From assembly GCA_937992195.1 (NCBI GenBank), contig CALKKV010000020.1, forward strand, positions 1 to 55,055: 55,055 nucleotides of DNA. Direction: 5' to 3'. Source of the DNA: an uncultured Gammaproteobacteria bacterium (GTDB lineage Bacteria > Pseudomonadota > Gammaproteobacteria > Arenicellales > Poriferihabitantaceae). Each line of letters opens with the position of its first letter. Position 1 is the first letter of the stretch. Shown piece by piece: positions 7,842-15,594 of this stretch. Made by a program: the position numbers and the translations under genes. The notes beneath the pieces were generated by a model, which saw nothing but the letters and a program-made list of their open reading frames with translations, searched no databases and was not told where the DNA came from.

Positions 7842-9191
7842 TTATTTAGATTGAGTGATTGACTGGATAGCCTGGATAATTTTGTTATCTCTGACATCTC
7901 CAACGTCGTTGTCATTTGCAAACAGAATATCCATAACCTGATCATTGGTTTGTATTAATACTTTTGCATCACTTTCCGCATCCTGCTGCGGAATATGTAA
8001 AACTGTATCGCTACCGTAGGTTGGAATAGACCCAGACGCGAGATCACTTGGCTGCGGTGGACGAATACCTTTTTGCAGATCGAGGCAATACTTGCGAATT
8101 CGATTGCGATACATGCCAACACCGCGATCTCCTGGCACAAAACATTCTTTTTCATGATCGGATATCGTACCCATACCCTCAACTGCTTCGATATCGCCCG
8201 GACTCAGCTGTTTCTCTTCATAGCTGCGATTGACAATTTCCCCTTGCTCGATTATCTCCATACCTTCCTGGTTATTGTATTCATGGGGATCGCCTCGCTC
8301 TCCAAAATTGCCCCAGGCATAAGCAACACAGTTTTCATCATCAATCGGAACGACCCAACGAGTAAAAGCACTCCGACCAAAGTAGCGCACTTCAGAACCA
8401 TCACAGGCAAACGCCGCCCCTGCCTGAGTGAAGTTAGGTAGAATAAGTTCATTCACGCGAACCCATATATTCTCGCCGACTCGTCGCGAAGCTGTTCCGA
8501 GAAAGCGTAATTTATCTCGATGATAAAACTGAATTTCTCCTAACTTCCCGAAGCCGTCAGAGAACTGAGACTGGTGTAAAAACGCGGTATGTACCGGGTC
8601 AACAATTGCATCCAGAACCTGAATCCAGTTGCACTTAAAATGCACCGCATACGGCGTCATCGTCATCCCAGAAATATCAAAGCTGTCATATATAGGAAAT
8701 TTTGGGCGCTCTTCCATTGGACCAAGATAAGCAAATAACAAGCCCTTGAATTCAATTACCGGGTAGGCCCCCAGCCGCAGGTTTGCCTTGGTACGTATTA
8801 CCGCTTGTTCGTCAGACTCTCCAGGTATCTCTAAAATACTGCCGTCAACGTCAAAGCGCCATCCGTGATAACAACAGCGAATCCCACGTTGCTGACAGTT
8901 ACCGTATTCCATAGATGCTCGACGGTGAGGGCATTTTTTGTGCACCAGGCCAAACTGGCCTTCGCCGTCGCGGAACACCACCAGCTCTTCGCCCAAAATG
9001 CGAATCAGCTTTGGGCGAGTTTGTATTTCACCGGTAATAGCAATCGGATGCCAATAGCGACGTAAAAGTTCTCCGCAGGGTGTGTGCGGATTGGTTTGGG
9101 TCAATATCGCGTTTGGCGAACCTTGCCAATTCTGGTGATATCCACAATAGGCATCAAAGTTATGCTTGTCTGGGGAAACTGTTTCACTCAT
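7842..9191 (-). CDS. Rieske-type aromatic-ring or N/O-dealkylating oxygenase, alpha subunit
   Basis: A 449-residue terminal oxygenase. The Rieske [2Fe-2S] site is Cys87-x-His89 ... Cys106-x2-His109 within KKCPHRRAS and RCCYHGW. The mononuclear iron site follows as Asp198, His201 and His206 in VDPVHTAFLH. The size and layout match the phthalate-dioxygenase/vanillate-demethylase group, whose alpha subunits work without a beta subunit. A cognate ferredoxin/reductase gene is not in the operon, so electrons must come from elsewhere. The gene lies 25 bp downstream of the glutamine-synthetase-like gene, an association known from aniline oxidation (GS-like ligase plus Rieske oxygenase). Demethylation or ring hydroxylation of an amine-derived substrate is inferred, not shown. 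ATG start at 9191. Confidence 0.88.
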   Translation of the reverse strand: MSETVSPDKHNFDAYCGYHQNWQGSPNAILTQTNPHTPCGELLRRYWHPIAITGEIQTRPKLIRILGEELVVFRDGEGQFGLVHKKCPHRRASMEYGNCQQRGIRCCYHGWRFDVDGSILEIPGESDEQAVIRTKANLRLGAYPVIEFKGLLFAYLGPMEERPKFPIYDSFDISGMTMTPYAVHFKCNWIQVLDAIVDPVHTAFLHQSQFSDGFGKLGEIQFYHRDKLRFLGTASRRVGENIWVRVNELILPNFTQAGAAFACDGSEVRYFGRSAFTRWVVPIDDENCVAYAWGNFGERGDPHEYNNQEGMEIIEQGEIVNRSYEEKQLSPGDIEAVEGMGTISDHEKECFVPGDRGVGMYRNRIRKYCLDLQKGIRPPQPSDLASGSIPTYGSDTVLHIPQQDAESDAKVLIQTNDQVMDILFANDNDVGDVRDNKIIQAIQSITQSK

Positions 9192-9216
9192 TGCTGTTCG
9201 AAATTAAAATTTACTT

Positions 9217-10641
9217 TTAATATAGTCGTAAATATTCCTGAACTTCCCAGTCGGTGACTGTTTGATGATACCGCTCCCATTCGTCAACTTTATAGTTGAG
9301 AAATGAATTCAGTAACACCGGGCCCATCACCGTTTTAGCGAGATCGCTCTGCGACAGCATCTCTGTTGCTTCAAGAAGATTGCGCGGTAACGGCGTCAAA
9401 TTACGTTCTTTCTTTTCGTTGTCATCCATGACGTATAAATCTTCATCCAGTGATTTTCCGGGAGAGATCTTGTTAACGATGCCATCTACCGATGCCGCCA
9501 GCATCATACCCAGTCCAAGGTAAGGGTTCATACACATATCCGCGGCACGGTTTTCAATGGCGTAGCGGCTCTGCGGTAAGCGCAGCATCGCCGATCGGTT
9601 ATTTTTACCATAGGCCATATGGGTCGGTGCCCAGGTATAAGTTCCTCCTTCAAAACCACCGACCTTTGGTACCAAGCCGTTATAAGAATTCACCGTGCAG
9701 CAGGCAACTGCGGTAATCGCACCACCATGTTTCAGGATTCCACCTACAGCGTTTAACGCAGCTTCACTCCAGGCGCCACCTTTACCCTCATAAATGTTGA
9801 CCCCGGGTTTATCGATCTTTTGCATAGAGGTGTTCATATGCGCGCCTGAACGCCAATCGCCGGTGGTGGGCTTTGGCATAAACGTCACAAATTGATTGTG
9901 CTTCTTTGCTACTTCTTTCAACAAGACACGCAGAAACACCATGCGGTCCGCCATGTTCAATACATCGGTATAGTGAAAATCGAGCTCAAATTGTGAATAC
10001 GCGCCTTCTGCCACAACGTCGTGCACATTCCATCCAAGCTCTTCGAGAATATCAATCATCTCACCGAGAAAACCCATGGAATCCAATGTGTATTCAACAT
10101 CATAACCAAACGCCTGACGTCTCGGTCGCAGCCCGTGATTGGGTTGCGGGTCATCATCATAGGCTTTGACCGGCATGCCATCTTGATCCCACTTCATCAC
10201 AATGAACTCAGGCTCTATTCCTGCATACATTGCATACCCTTGCTCGGCTGCATCACGAACCTGTTTCTTCAATGCCTGCCGTGGGCAAAGGTTATAAGGC
10301 TTGTTTTCCCACCATAGATCGGAAAACACCCAGGCAATGGTGTTATCCCATGGACAAATCTGTATGGTATCCAGGTCAGGTAACGGCACCTGATCAGAAT
10401 CAGCAGGCCCAAGCTCGGGCACAAAAGAAATTGAGTGCACAGCAAACTGCGGCCCTTTCCCCATCGCCAGTAATTCAAAATCACTCATAGGGACCGGTTT
10501 TGTTTTTGGCTGACCAAACATATCTATCCAACAAGACAGAAGATACTTAACACCGGCATCTTCCAGTTCTTTCTTATGCTTTGCTACGGTTTTTTTGTCA
10601 GGTAAAGCATCTTTAAAATTTTCAAAATACTGATTACTCAT
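9217..10641 (-). CDS. glutamine-synthetase-family gamma-glutamyl ligase (type III/GlnT-like)
   Basis: A 474-residue ATP-grasping ligase of the glutamine synthetase superfamily, joining glutamate to ammonia or to an organic amine. Metal and glutamate sites are visible: AGIEPEFIVMK (E-x-E), VVAEGAYSQFELD, SGAHMNTSMQ (H-x-N), and IENRAADMCMNPYL, which replaces the usual arginine-rich R-x-E-x-R motif region. The sequence layout fits GlnT and gamma-glutamylmethylamide/gamma-glutamylanilide-type enzymes rather than housekeeping GlnA; the adenylylation loop of GlnA is not seen. It follows the Lrp gene by 46 bp and precedes a Rieske oxygenase by 25 bp, so an amine-activating role in catabolism is more likely than nitrogen assimilation. 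The amine is unknown. Start ATG at 10641 has GAGGCAAAAA upstream. Confidence 0.85.
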   Translation of the reverse strand: MSNQYFENFKDALPDKKTVAKHKKELEDAGVKYLLSCWIDMFGQPKTKPVPMSDFELLAMGKGPQFAVHSISFVPELGPADSDQVPLPDLDTIQICPWDNTIAWVFSDLWWENKPYNLCPRQALKKQVRDAAEQGYAMYAGIEPEFIVMKWDQDGMPVKAYDDDPQPNHGLRPRRQAFGYDVEYTLDSMGFLGEMIDILEELGWNVHDVVAEGAYSQFELDFHYTDVLNMADRMVFLRVLLKEVAKKHNQFVTFMPKPTTGDWRSGAHMNTSMQKIDKPGVNIYEGKGGAWSEAALNAVGGILKHGGAITAVACCTVNSYNGLVPKVGGFEGGTYTWAPTHMAYGKNNRSAMLRLPQSRYAIENRAADMCMNPYLGLGMMLAASVDGIVNKISPGKSLDEDLYVMDDNEKKERNLTPLPRNLLEATEMLSQSDLAKTVMGPVLLNSFLNYKVDEWERYHQTVTDWEVQEYLRLY

Positions 10642-10687
10642 TTTTTGCCTCTTGTTGGTGACCCTCTGTTTATTGAGTCTGTTTGAT

Positions 10688-11209
10688 TTATAGTGGTTGT
10701 CGTTTTAGAAAGAACTGGTTTTTAAACATATCGATTGCCGTCATGACTTCAAATGCATTGATATCTTTTTGGGCATAACAGTGTTCCTGCAAAAATTGCT
10801 GAAACAACTCCCCTGATTCGCAGACAACCTCTATCAACAGATCAAATCGACCGGATACCCAGACCACATAGATGACTTCATTGCACGCTGACAAACGTTC
10901 TGCAACTTCCGCGGGAGTGGACTGATTCGATATTTTGATGCCAATCATGGCATCAGACTGATAACGAATTTCCATCGGATCGGCGAGCGCCACGATCTTT
11001 AAAACACCCGCTTCTTTCATTCGGTTGACCCGGTTTCGAACCGTGCCCTCAGACACCGATAGCTCCGCCGCGATATCCTTGTAGGGCATTCGACCATCGT
11101 TCTGCAGCTTGGAAATGATTTGGCTGTTTAACTCGTCGGCCGTAGAGGACCGCCCAGAGGACGCAGAATTCCCGTCTTCCTCCAACGGCACCGATGATAA
11201 GTTCGTCAT
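10688..11209 (-). CDS. Lrp/AsnC-family transcriptional regulator
   Basis: A 173-residue regulator with an N-terminal winged helix-turn-helix at about 33-72 (LQNDGRMPYKDIAAELSVS then TVRNRVNRMKEAGVL) and a C-terminal RAM effector-binding domain (IGIKISNQSTPAEVAERLS ... VVWVSGRFDLLIEV). About 20 extra residues rich in Ser/Glu precede the usual start of the family. It is the first gene of the operon with the GS-like ligase, Rieske oxygenase and D-2-hydroxyacid dehydrogenase. Lrp/AsnC proteins often sense an amino acid or amine and control the adjacent catabolic genes, so it is probably the local switch and autoregulated. Start ATG at 11209. Confidence 0.9.
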   Translation of the reverse strand: MTNLSSVPLEEDGNSASSGRSSTADELNSQIISKLQNDGRMPYKDIAAELSVSEGTVRNRVNRMKEAGVLKIVALADPMEIRYQSDAMIGIKISNQSTPAEVAERLSACNEVIYVVWVSGRFDLLIEVVCESGELFQQFLQEHCYAQKDINAFEVMTAIDMFKNQFFLKRQPL

Positions 11210-11275
11210 AGATCAACACTCAATTCGTCTTAACAGCCAAATACTACATCAACTATTACGAAATAGTGAAAATAT

Positions 11276-11509
11276 TCAGAGAATTTTACGTTTTGCGTAT
11301 TTGTACGACTTATTATCTACAGATAGACAGCCGCTGGAAATCCGGACGATTTGATCCAACACGCTCTGGTGTGCAGGAAAAGACCTGTTTCTTTGTTCGC
11401 AGGCTTTTTCCACCGACGCGGATGCAAGTCCGAAGACATAGCCGACTAATGGCATCGCCCATAACGCATGAAAGCCACTGCTCTCATGTATCTGCTCGTT
11501 GAATATCAC
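11276..11509 (-). CDS. possible small last cistron of the secretion operon
   Basis: A 77-residue open frame begins with GTG whose bases overlap the TGA stop of the SecA-like gene (GTGA), the arrangement of a translationally coupled gene. The product has a moderately hydrophobic patch (ALWAMPLVGYVFGLAS) and a basic tail KSYKYAKRKIL. I recognise no family. The coupling geometry is the only positive evidence; the frame could be fortuitous, and the region would otherwise simply be the gap between this operon and the Lrp operon. Confidence 0.25.
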   Translation of the reverse strand: MIFNEQIHESSGFHALWAMPLVGYVFGLASASVEKACEQRNRSFPAHQSVLDQIVRISSGCLSVDNKSYKYAKRKIL

Positions 11510-13431
11510 TCAACCACAACCTTCCCAGATATCTTAGAAATCAGGCCCTCCCTCCATTGCGAGTGCGACATCATATTGAGCCTCTTTTCAAAGTCCTTGG
11601 TATCATTGCGCTGTTGAATTGCAATGACATATTCAGCGATTGCATCAACGTCCCATCCACCATCTTTTCTTAAGGTTGGCCACTTTAGCTGGTTGGTATC
11701 TTCGAAAATCGTATCTTCTTTACAGCAGAAGATTCTCGCAATTCCCGGATCACCCTGTCTGGCGCAACGCCCAATCAACTGGTGATCGACTCTTCTTGAT
11801 CTATTGGGTTCAGTAACAATTACATACAAACCGCCAAGTTGTTTCACTTGAGGACTGAGAGGAATATCTGTACCTCTTCCCGCCATATTGGTGGCGACGG
11901 TTACCGCTTTTCTCTTACCTGCTTCGGCAACCAGCTCGGCTTCCGCTGCATCGTGTCTTGCGTTCAAAACATTATTCGCTATGCCATTTGCTTCGAGACG
12001 CTTGGCTAACTCTTCACTTTCGTGAACAGATTGCGTGCCTACGAGAACCGGCGCACCCTGTCTGTTAATTGTTTTAACCTGCTCGACCACACCATCCCAT
12101 TTTTCTTCGGTGGTATTGAAAAAAACAAGCGGATCATATTTTCTCTTCGACTCTTTGTGTAACGGAATACGCTTCACACCCATTCCAAAAATTTGATCCA
12201 GCTCATCCTCACAACCAACTGCGGTTCCCGTCATACCACAGCGATGCTGATAAAGACGAAAGAAATGATGCCGGGAAATACTCAACATAGACTGACTTTC
12301 TTCGGTGACAGTTACGCCTTCTTTACTTTCCACGGCTTGATGTAAGCCTGCACTCCAGGTTCGGTCTTCAAAACGTCTACCGGTAAAGGCATCAACAATC
12401 TGAATGGAACCATCAATTACAAGATAATCGACGTCGAGCAAGAAAAAATGTTTGGCACTGAGTGCGTTAGCGATATAGGTCTCCCATGGTCGGACCAAAC
12501 TGTTCTTTGTTGTACGATCTAAATAGCCAAGCATCTCCTGAACACCTTTCGCACTAAACTGGATACTTCTTGTCTTGATATCGACCAGATAGTGTTCACT
12601 CTCTATGAGCTGATTCGACACTTTTGATGCGAGAATATACGGCTCAGGTCTCGGATGCGCCTGGCCCGAAGACCCGCTTAAAATAAGCGCTGAACTCGCT
12701 TCATCAATCATCACGCTATCCGCTTCATCAATTACCGCAAAAGCATGACCGCGTTGTGTAGAGCTGTATTTTGGCGCCGATGCGCCTCGCAGTCGCGTCT
12801 GAAAGGTTGATCCGATTTTACGTTGAGGCCGGCTTTGCAACCTCATTTGATCTCTCAAATAGTCAAACCCGAAATCATTGCCCACACCATAGGTAATGTC
12901 CGCGCGATACGCTTTTGCTTTCTCTGCATCTGGCATACGTGTGGCAATAAAATTTGCCGAGAGACCTAGCAGCTCGTAGACAGGAGCCATGGTTTCAAAG
13001 TCGCGTTGTGCCAGATAGGCATTCACGGTCATAACATGTACTCCTTGCCCCCAAAGAGCAAGCAAACTTGCCGGCAACGTTGCGACCAGAGTTTTCCCTT
13101 CCCCTGTTGCCATTTCCGCAATATTTCCACGCACCATAGAAATGCCGGCTAATAGTTGTACATCATGATGAGCCATCTTAACCGTCCGCCAAGAGGCTTG
13201 TTTGATATTGGCAAAACCCTGAATAATCAAATCATCCGAGGGCGCGGTTTTTTCATCCAAAACCATACTCTGCGCCTTTTGCTTTAGCGCATCGAAGTTT
13301 TCTGCAATCGCTGAATCTGGTACCGACTTGAGAGAATCAAATCGTTGATTGATTTTCTTTACCAAAGCGAGGTCTGCTTCCGAAATCGCCGTATTCTTAC
13401 TTCGGAATCTTTTCCAGACCTTCCAGTCCAC
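11506..13431 (-). CDS. truncated SecA-like preprotein translocase ATPase
   Basis: A 641-residue DEAD-type motor related to SecA. Walker A is MATGEGKT at about 107-114, Walker B is VIDEAD at about 223-228, and the second RecA domain carries TNMAGRGTDI at about 504-513 and GRCARQGDPG at about 544-553. The preprotein cross-linking region lies between the two (about 240-375). Housekeeping SecA is about 900 residues; this one ends soon after nucleotide-binding domain 2, so the helical scaffold, helical wing and C-terminal zinc tail are missing or vestigial. It is therefore a paralogue, not the essential SecA. Start is GTG at 13431 with GAGGA seven bases upstream. As the last large gene of the giant-protein/TolC/HlyD operon, 15 bp after the M50 fusion gene, it is the only ATPase in the locus and so the probable motor for export. 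Confidence 0.88.
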   Translation of the reverse strand: MDWKVWKRFRSKNTAISEADLALVKKINQRFDSLKSVPDSAIAENFDALKQKAQSMVLDEKTAPSDDLIIQGFANIKQASWRTVKMAHHDVQLLAGISMVRGNIAEMATGEGKTLVATLPASLLALWGQGVHVMTVNAYLAQRDFETMAPVYELLGLSANFIATRMPDAEKAKAYRADITYGVGNDFGFDYLRDQMRLQSRPQRKIGSTFQTRLRGASAPKYSSTQRGHAFAVIDEADSVMIDEASSALILSGSSGQAHPRPEPYILASKVSNQLIESEHYLVDIKTRSIQFSAKGVQEMLGYLDRTTKNSLVRPWETYIANALSAKHFFLLDVDYLVIDGSIQIVDAFTGRRFEDRTWSAGLHQAVESKEGVTVTEESQSMLSISRHHFFRLYQHRCGMTGTAVGCEDELDQIFGMGVKRIPLHKESKRKYDPLVFFNTTEEKWDGVVEQVKTINRQGAPVLVGTQSVHESEELAKRLEANGIANNVLNARHDAAEAELVAEAGKRKAVTVATNMAGRGTDIPLSPQVKQLGGLYVIVTEPNRSRRVDHQLIGRCARQGDPGIARIFCCKEDTIFEDTNQLKWPTLRKDGGWDVDAIAEYVIAIQQRNDTKDFEKRLNMMSHSQWREGLISKISGKVVVE

Positions 13432-13446
13432 AACAGGTCCTCGCGG

Positions 13447-15594
13447 CTAGCTCGCTATCTGAGCGGTAATACTGGTCGCCCAGTCGCGAACCGAACGGAT
13501 CCAGAGAAAACCAAGAGAAGTGGCTGAACCTTGAAGACTGGACATACCCCGCTCACCCGCGCCAAGATTTTGATCGCTTGTACCCTCTAGTCTGCCCGTC
13601 ATCCAGAAATAGGGCTCTGTCATTTTGTAATCGCCATTCTCTGCGCTGATGACCGGCAGTGCGCCGCCGCCTAATGCGGTAAGAAACGGATTGGAAACCG
13701 TATCATCGGCAACCGGAGAAATAGCTTTTACCGTGGCGGTTAAGCTTTTTCTGCCTGGAAGATAGAACTCAATCTTATCCTCGACATCCACAGTGATACG
13801 ATTGATTTCGCGTTGCGGTATCGCAAGCCTTAGCTCGCGATCGTCTGAGCTCGCCACAGAAAGCAAAATATCAGAATTGGTCACATGGCGATCATACAAA
13901 TTACCCGCAGGCGGCATGATCACCTCGCCTTGATTTGTCGCAACAATCAATAACCCTTGTAGAAGTTTTTCACTATCCAGTATCTGGCTTTTCGCGGCAG
14001 TTTCTTGTTCTAAAAGCGCCTGATATTCCCCCAACTTCTTTTCGCTTAGAAGTTTTTTGCGTTCAATTTGTATCCTCGTCAGATTATTTCTTTGCTGTTC
14101 TACCGCCAACACTAATTCATCATTTTCCAGTCTTATTAGTGGATCACCGACCTCTACAATATCTCCGTCTTGCACCAAAATCTCAGCAATCTTTGCAGGG
14201 TATAACGTACGGTATTCTTTAACTTCTTCGAATTCAACCAGTCCATGAACGCTGATCGACTGCCTCCACTCAAACTGAAACAGACTAAAGTAAAGCACAC
14301 CAGCAAGCAGAGACATAACAGACACAAACCGGAGCACCTTTGGCTTCTCGTGGTCATTGCCAAAAAACAGATAGCGCAAAAATTTAAGTGCTGGATAAAT
14401 AACGATCACACCCACCGCGAGCATTGCAAATAAAATCCCGAAACCATGGAATAATGTGCTGGCAATAATAATCAATGTCGTGATCACCAGCATGCGCCAA
14501 ATAAAAGACAACACGCCATATATCTTGATAACAGTATCGTCTTTTCGACCTCTTTGCGGGAATTGGGTTGGCACACCCAGTAGGTATCTTCGACCCAGAT
14601 ACTTTACATAAGCACCGCCTTCCAAATACAGATTAGGTATATTGACCAGGTCAGAAAAAATATAATAGCCGTCAAATTTCATTAACGGATTTGCATTGAA
14701 TATCAGGGTATTAATACTGGCGATCAAAATGATGTTATAGCAAATATCTCGCAGCTGCCCGGGTTCTGAATCGGCCCAAATAAAAGCAGCAATTCCAGCG
14801 ATAAAGAACTCAATATAAATACCGGCAGCGGCCGTAAACATCCGGCGCCATCTGGAGTCAAATTTCCAGGAGCTCGTCGCATCGACATAACCAATCGGCG
14901 CCAGCAATATCATGATCACACCTGCTTCAGTGACGCGACCACCATAGTGTTTGCAAGCAATGCCGTGAAATAACTCGTGAATAAACTTCAGTACAACCCA
15001 TACAACAAGCAAAGATATCCAGTTCGACGTTGCCAGAACGCCGGATGCCTGTGTACTGAAACGTCCCAGATTACTTAAAATTTGAAACAGTCCACCCACC
15101 ACTACGACTCCCCAGATCAATACCAGGAGCGGAGAAAAGAAATAGCGCGTTAATGGTCGAATAAAACTTAAGAATTGGTCAGGGTTGCAGAGCGGAAAGC
15201 GCAAAAACATTGGATTCATTTTGCGCAAAAACTTTTGGTCTTCCTTTTTTAACCGCGCCTCAATAATCTGCTCAGGATCCATTTTTGACTCTGACTCCAA
15301 CAGATTCGATTCCATTGCCCAGTTCAACACAACGGCTGCCTCGCTTTCAGTCAGAGCGTCCTGGCCCAAACCTTGCGCAATCTGAATCAATGCCTCACCA
15401 ACTGTTGTTTTGCCATCGAGTAAACCCAACAAGCGATATTCAGGCTCTCCGATTCTGAAAAACTTATTCCTGACCGGATCTTCAACGATAAAGACCCTTT
15501 CTTTTCCTTCCTGATTAATCGTAATCGAAATATCGCCACGCATTCGCGGTCGCAAATGCACCAACTCCTTTACGTTGGTATCGAACTCTGTCAT
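13447..15594 (-). CDS. PqqD-like / M50 zinc metalloprotease / HlyD adaptor fusion
   Basis: A 715-residue inner-membrane protein with three parts. Residues about 25-97 resemble a PqqD-like peptide-binding domain (FFRIGEPEYRLLGLLDGKT ... LNWAMESNLLE). A multi-span membrane segment, about 148-445, is a site-2-protease (M50) domain with zinc motif HELFH at 206-210 and NANPLMKFDGYY at about 300-311. A periplasmic HlyD-like part follows (about 446-650): barrel-sandwich half AKIAEILVQDGDIVEVGDP, a short coiled coil around 495-545, and a beta-barrel region. Similar fusions occur next to export systems for peptides and are annotated as efflux adaptors. ATG at 15594 overlaps the preceding stop by 4 bp (ATGA). 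Possible role: bind the cargo leader, perhaps cut it, and form part of the conduit. Protease activity is supported by intact zinc ligands but untested. Confidence 0.85.
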   Translation of the reverse strand: MTEFDTNVKELVHLRPRMRGDISITINQEGKERVFIVEDPVRNKFFRIGEPEYRLLGLLDGKTTVGEALIQIAQGLGQDALTESEAAVVLNWAMESNLLESESKMDPEQIIEARLKKEDQKFLRKMNPMFLRFPLCNPDQFLSFIRPLTRYFFSPLLVLIWGVVVVGGLFQILSNLGRFSTQASGVLATSNWISLLVVWVVLKFIHELFHGIACKHYGGRVTEAGVIMILLAPIGYVDATSSWKFDSRWRRMFTAAAGIYIEFFIAGIAAFIWADSEPGQLRDICYNIILIASINTLIFNANPLMKFDGYYIFSDLVNIPNLYLEGGAYVKYLGRRYLLGVPTQFPQRGRKDDTVIKIYGVLSFIWRMLVITTLIIIASTLFHGFGILFAMLAVGVIVIYPALKFLRYLFFGNDHEKPKVLRFVSVMSLLAGVLYFSLFQFEWRQSISVHGLVEFEEVKEYRTLYPAKIAEILVQDGDIVEVGDPLIRLENDELVLAVEQQRNNLTRIQIERKKLLSEKKLGEYQALLEQETAAKSQILDSEKLLQGLLIVATNQGEVIMPPAGNLYDRHVTNSDILLSVASSDDRELRLAIPQREINRITVDVEDKIEFYLPGRKSLTATVKAISPVADDTVSNPFLTALGGGALPVISAENGDYKMTEPYFWMTGRLEGTSDQNLGAGERGMSSLQGSATSLGFLWIRSVRDWATSITAQIAS

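Noticed and set aside
11506..13431. Housekeeping secA
   Set aside because: The product is far too short and lies in an operon with cargo and adaptor genes, not with the usual cell-division or mutT neighbours.
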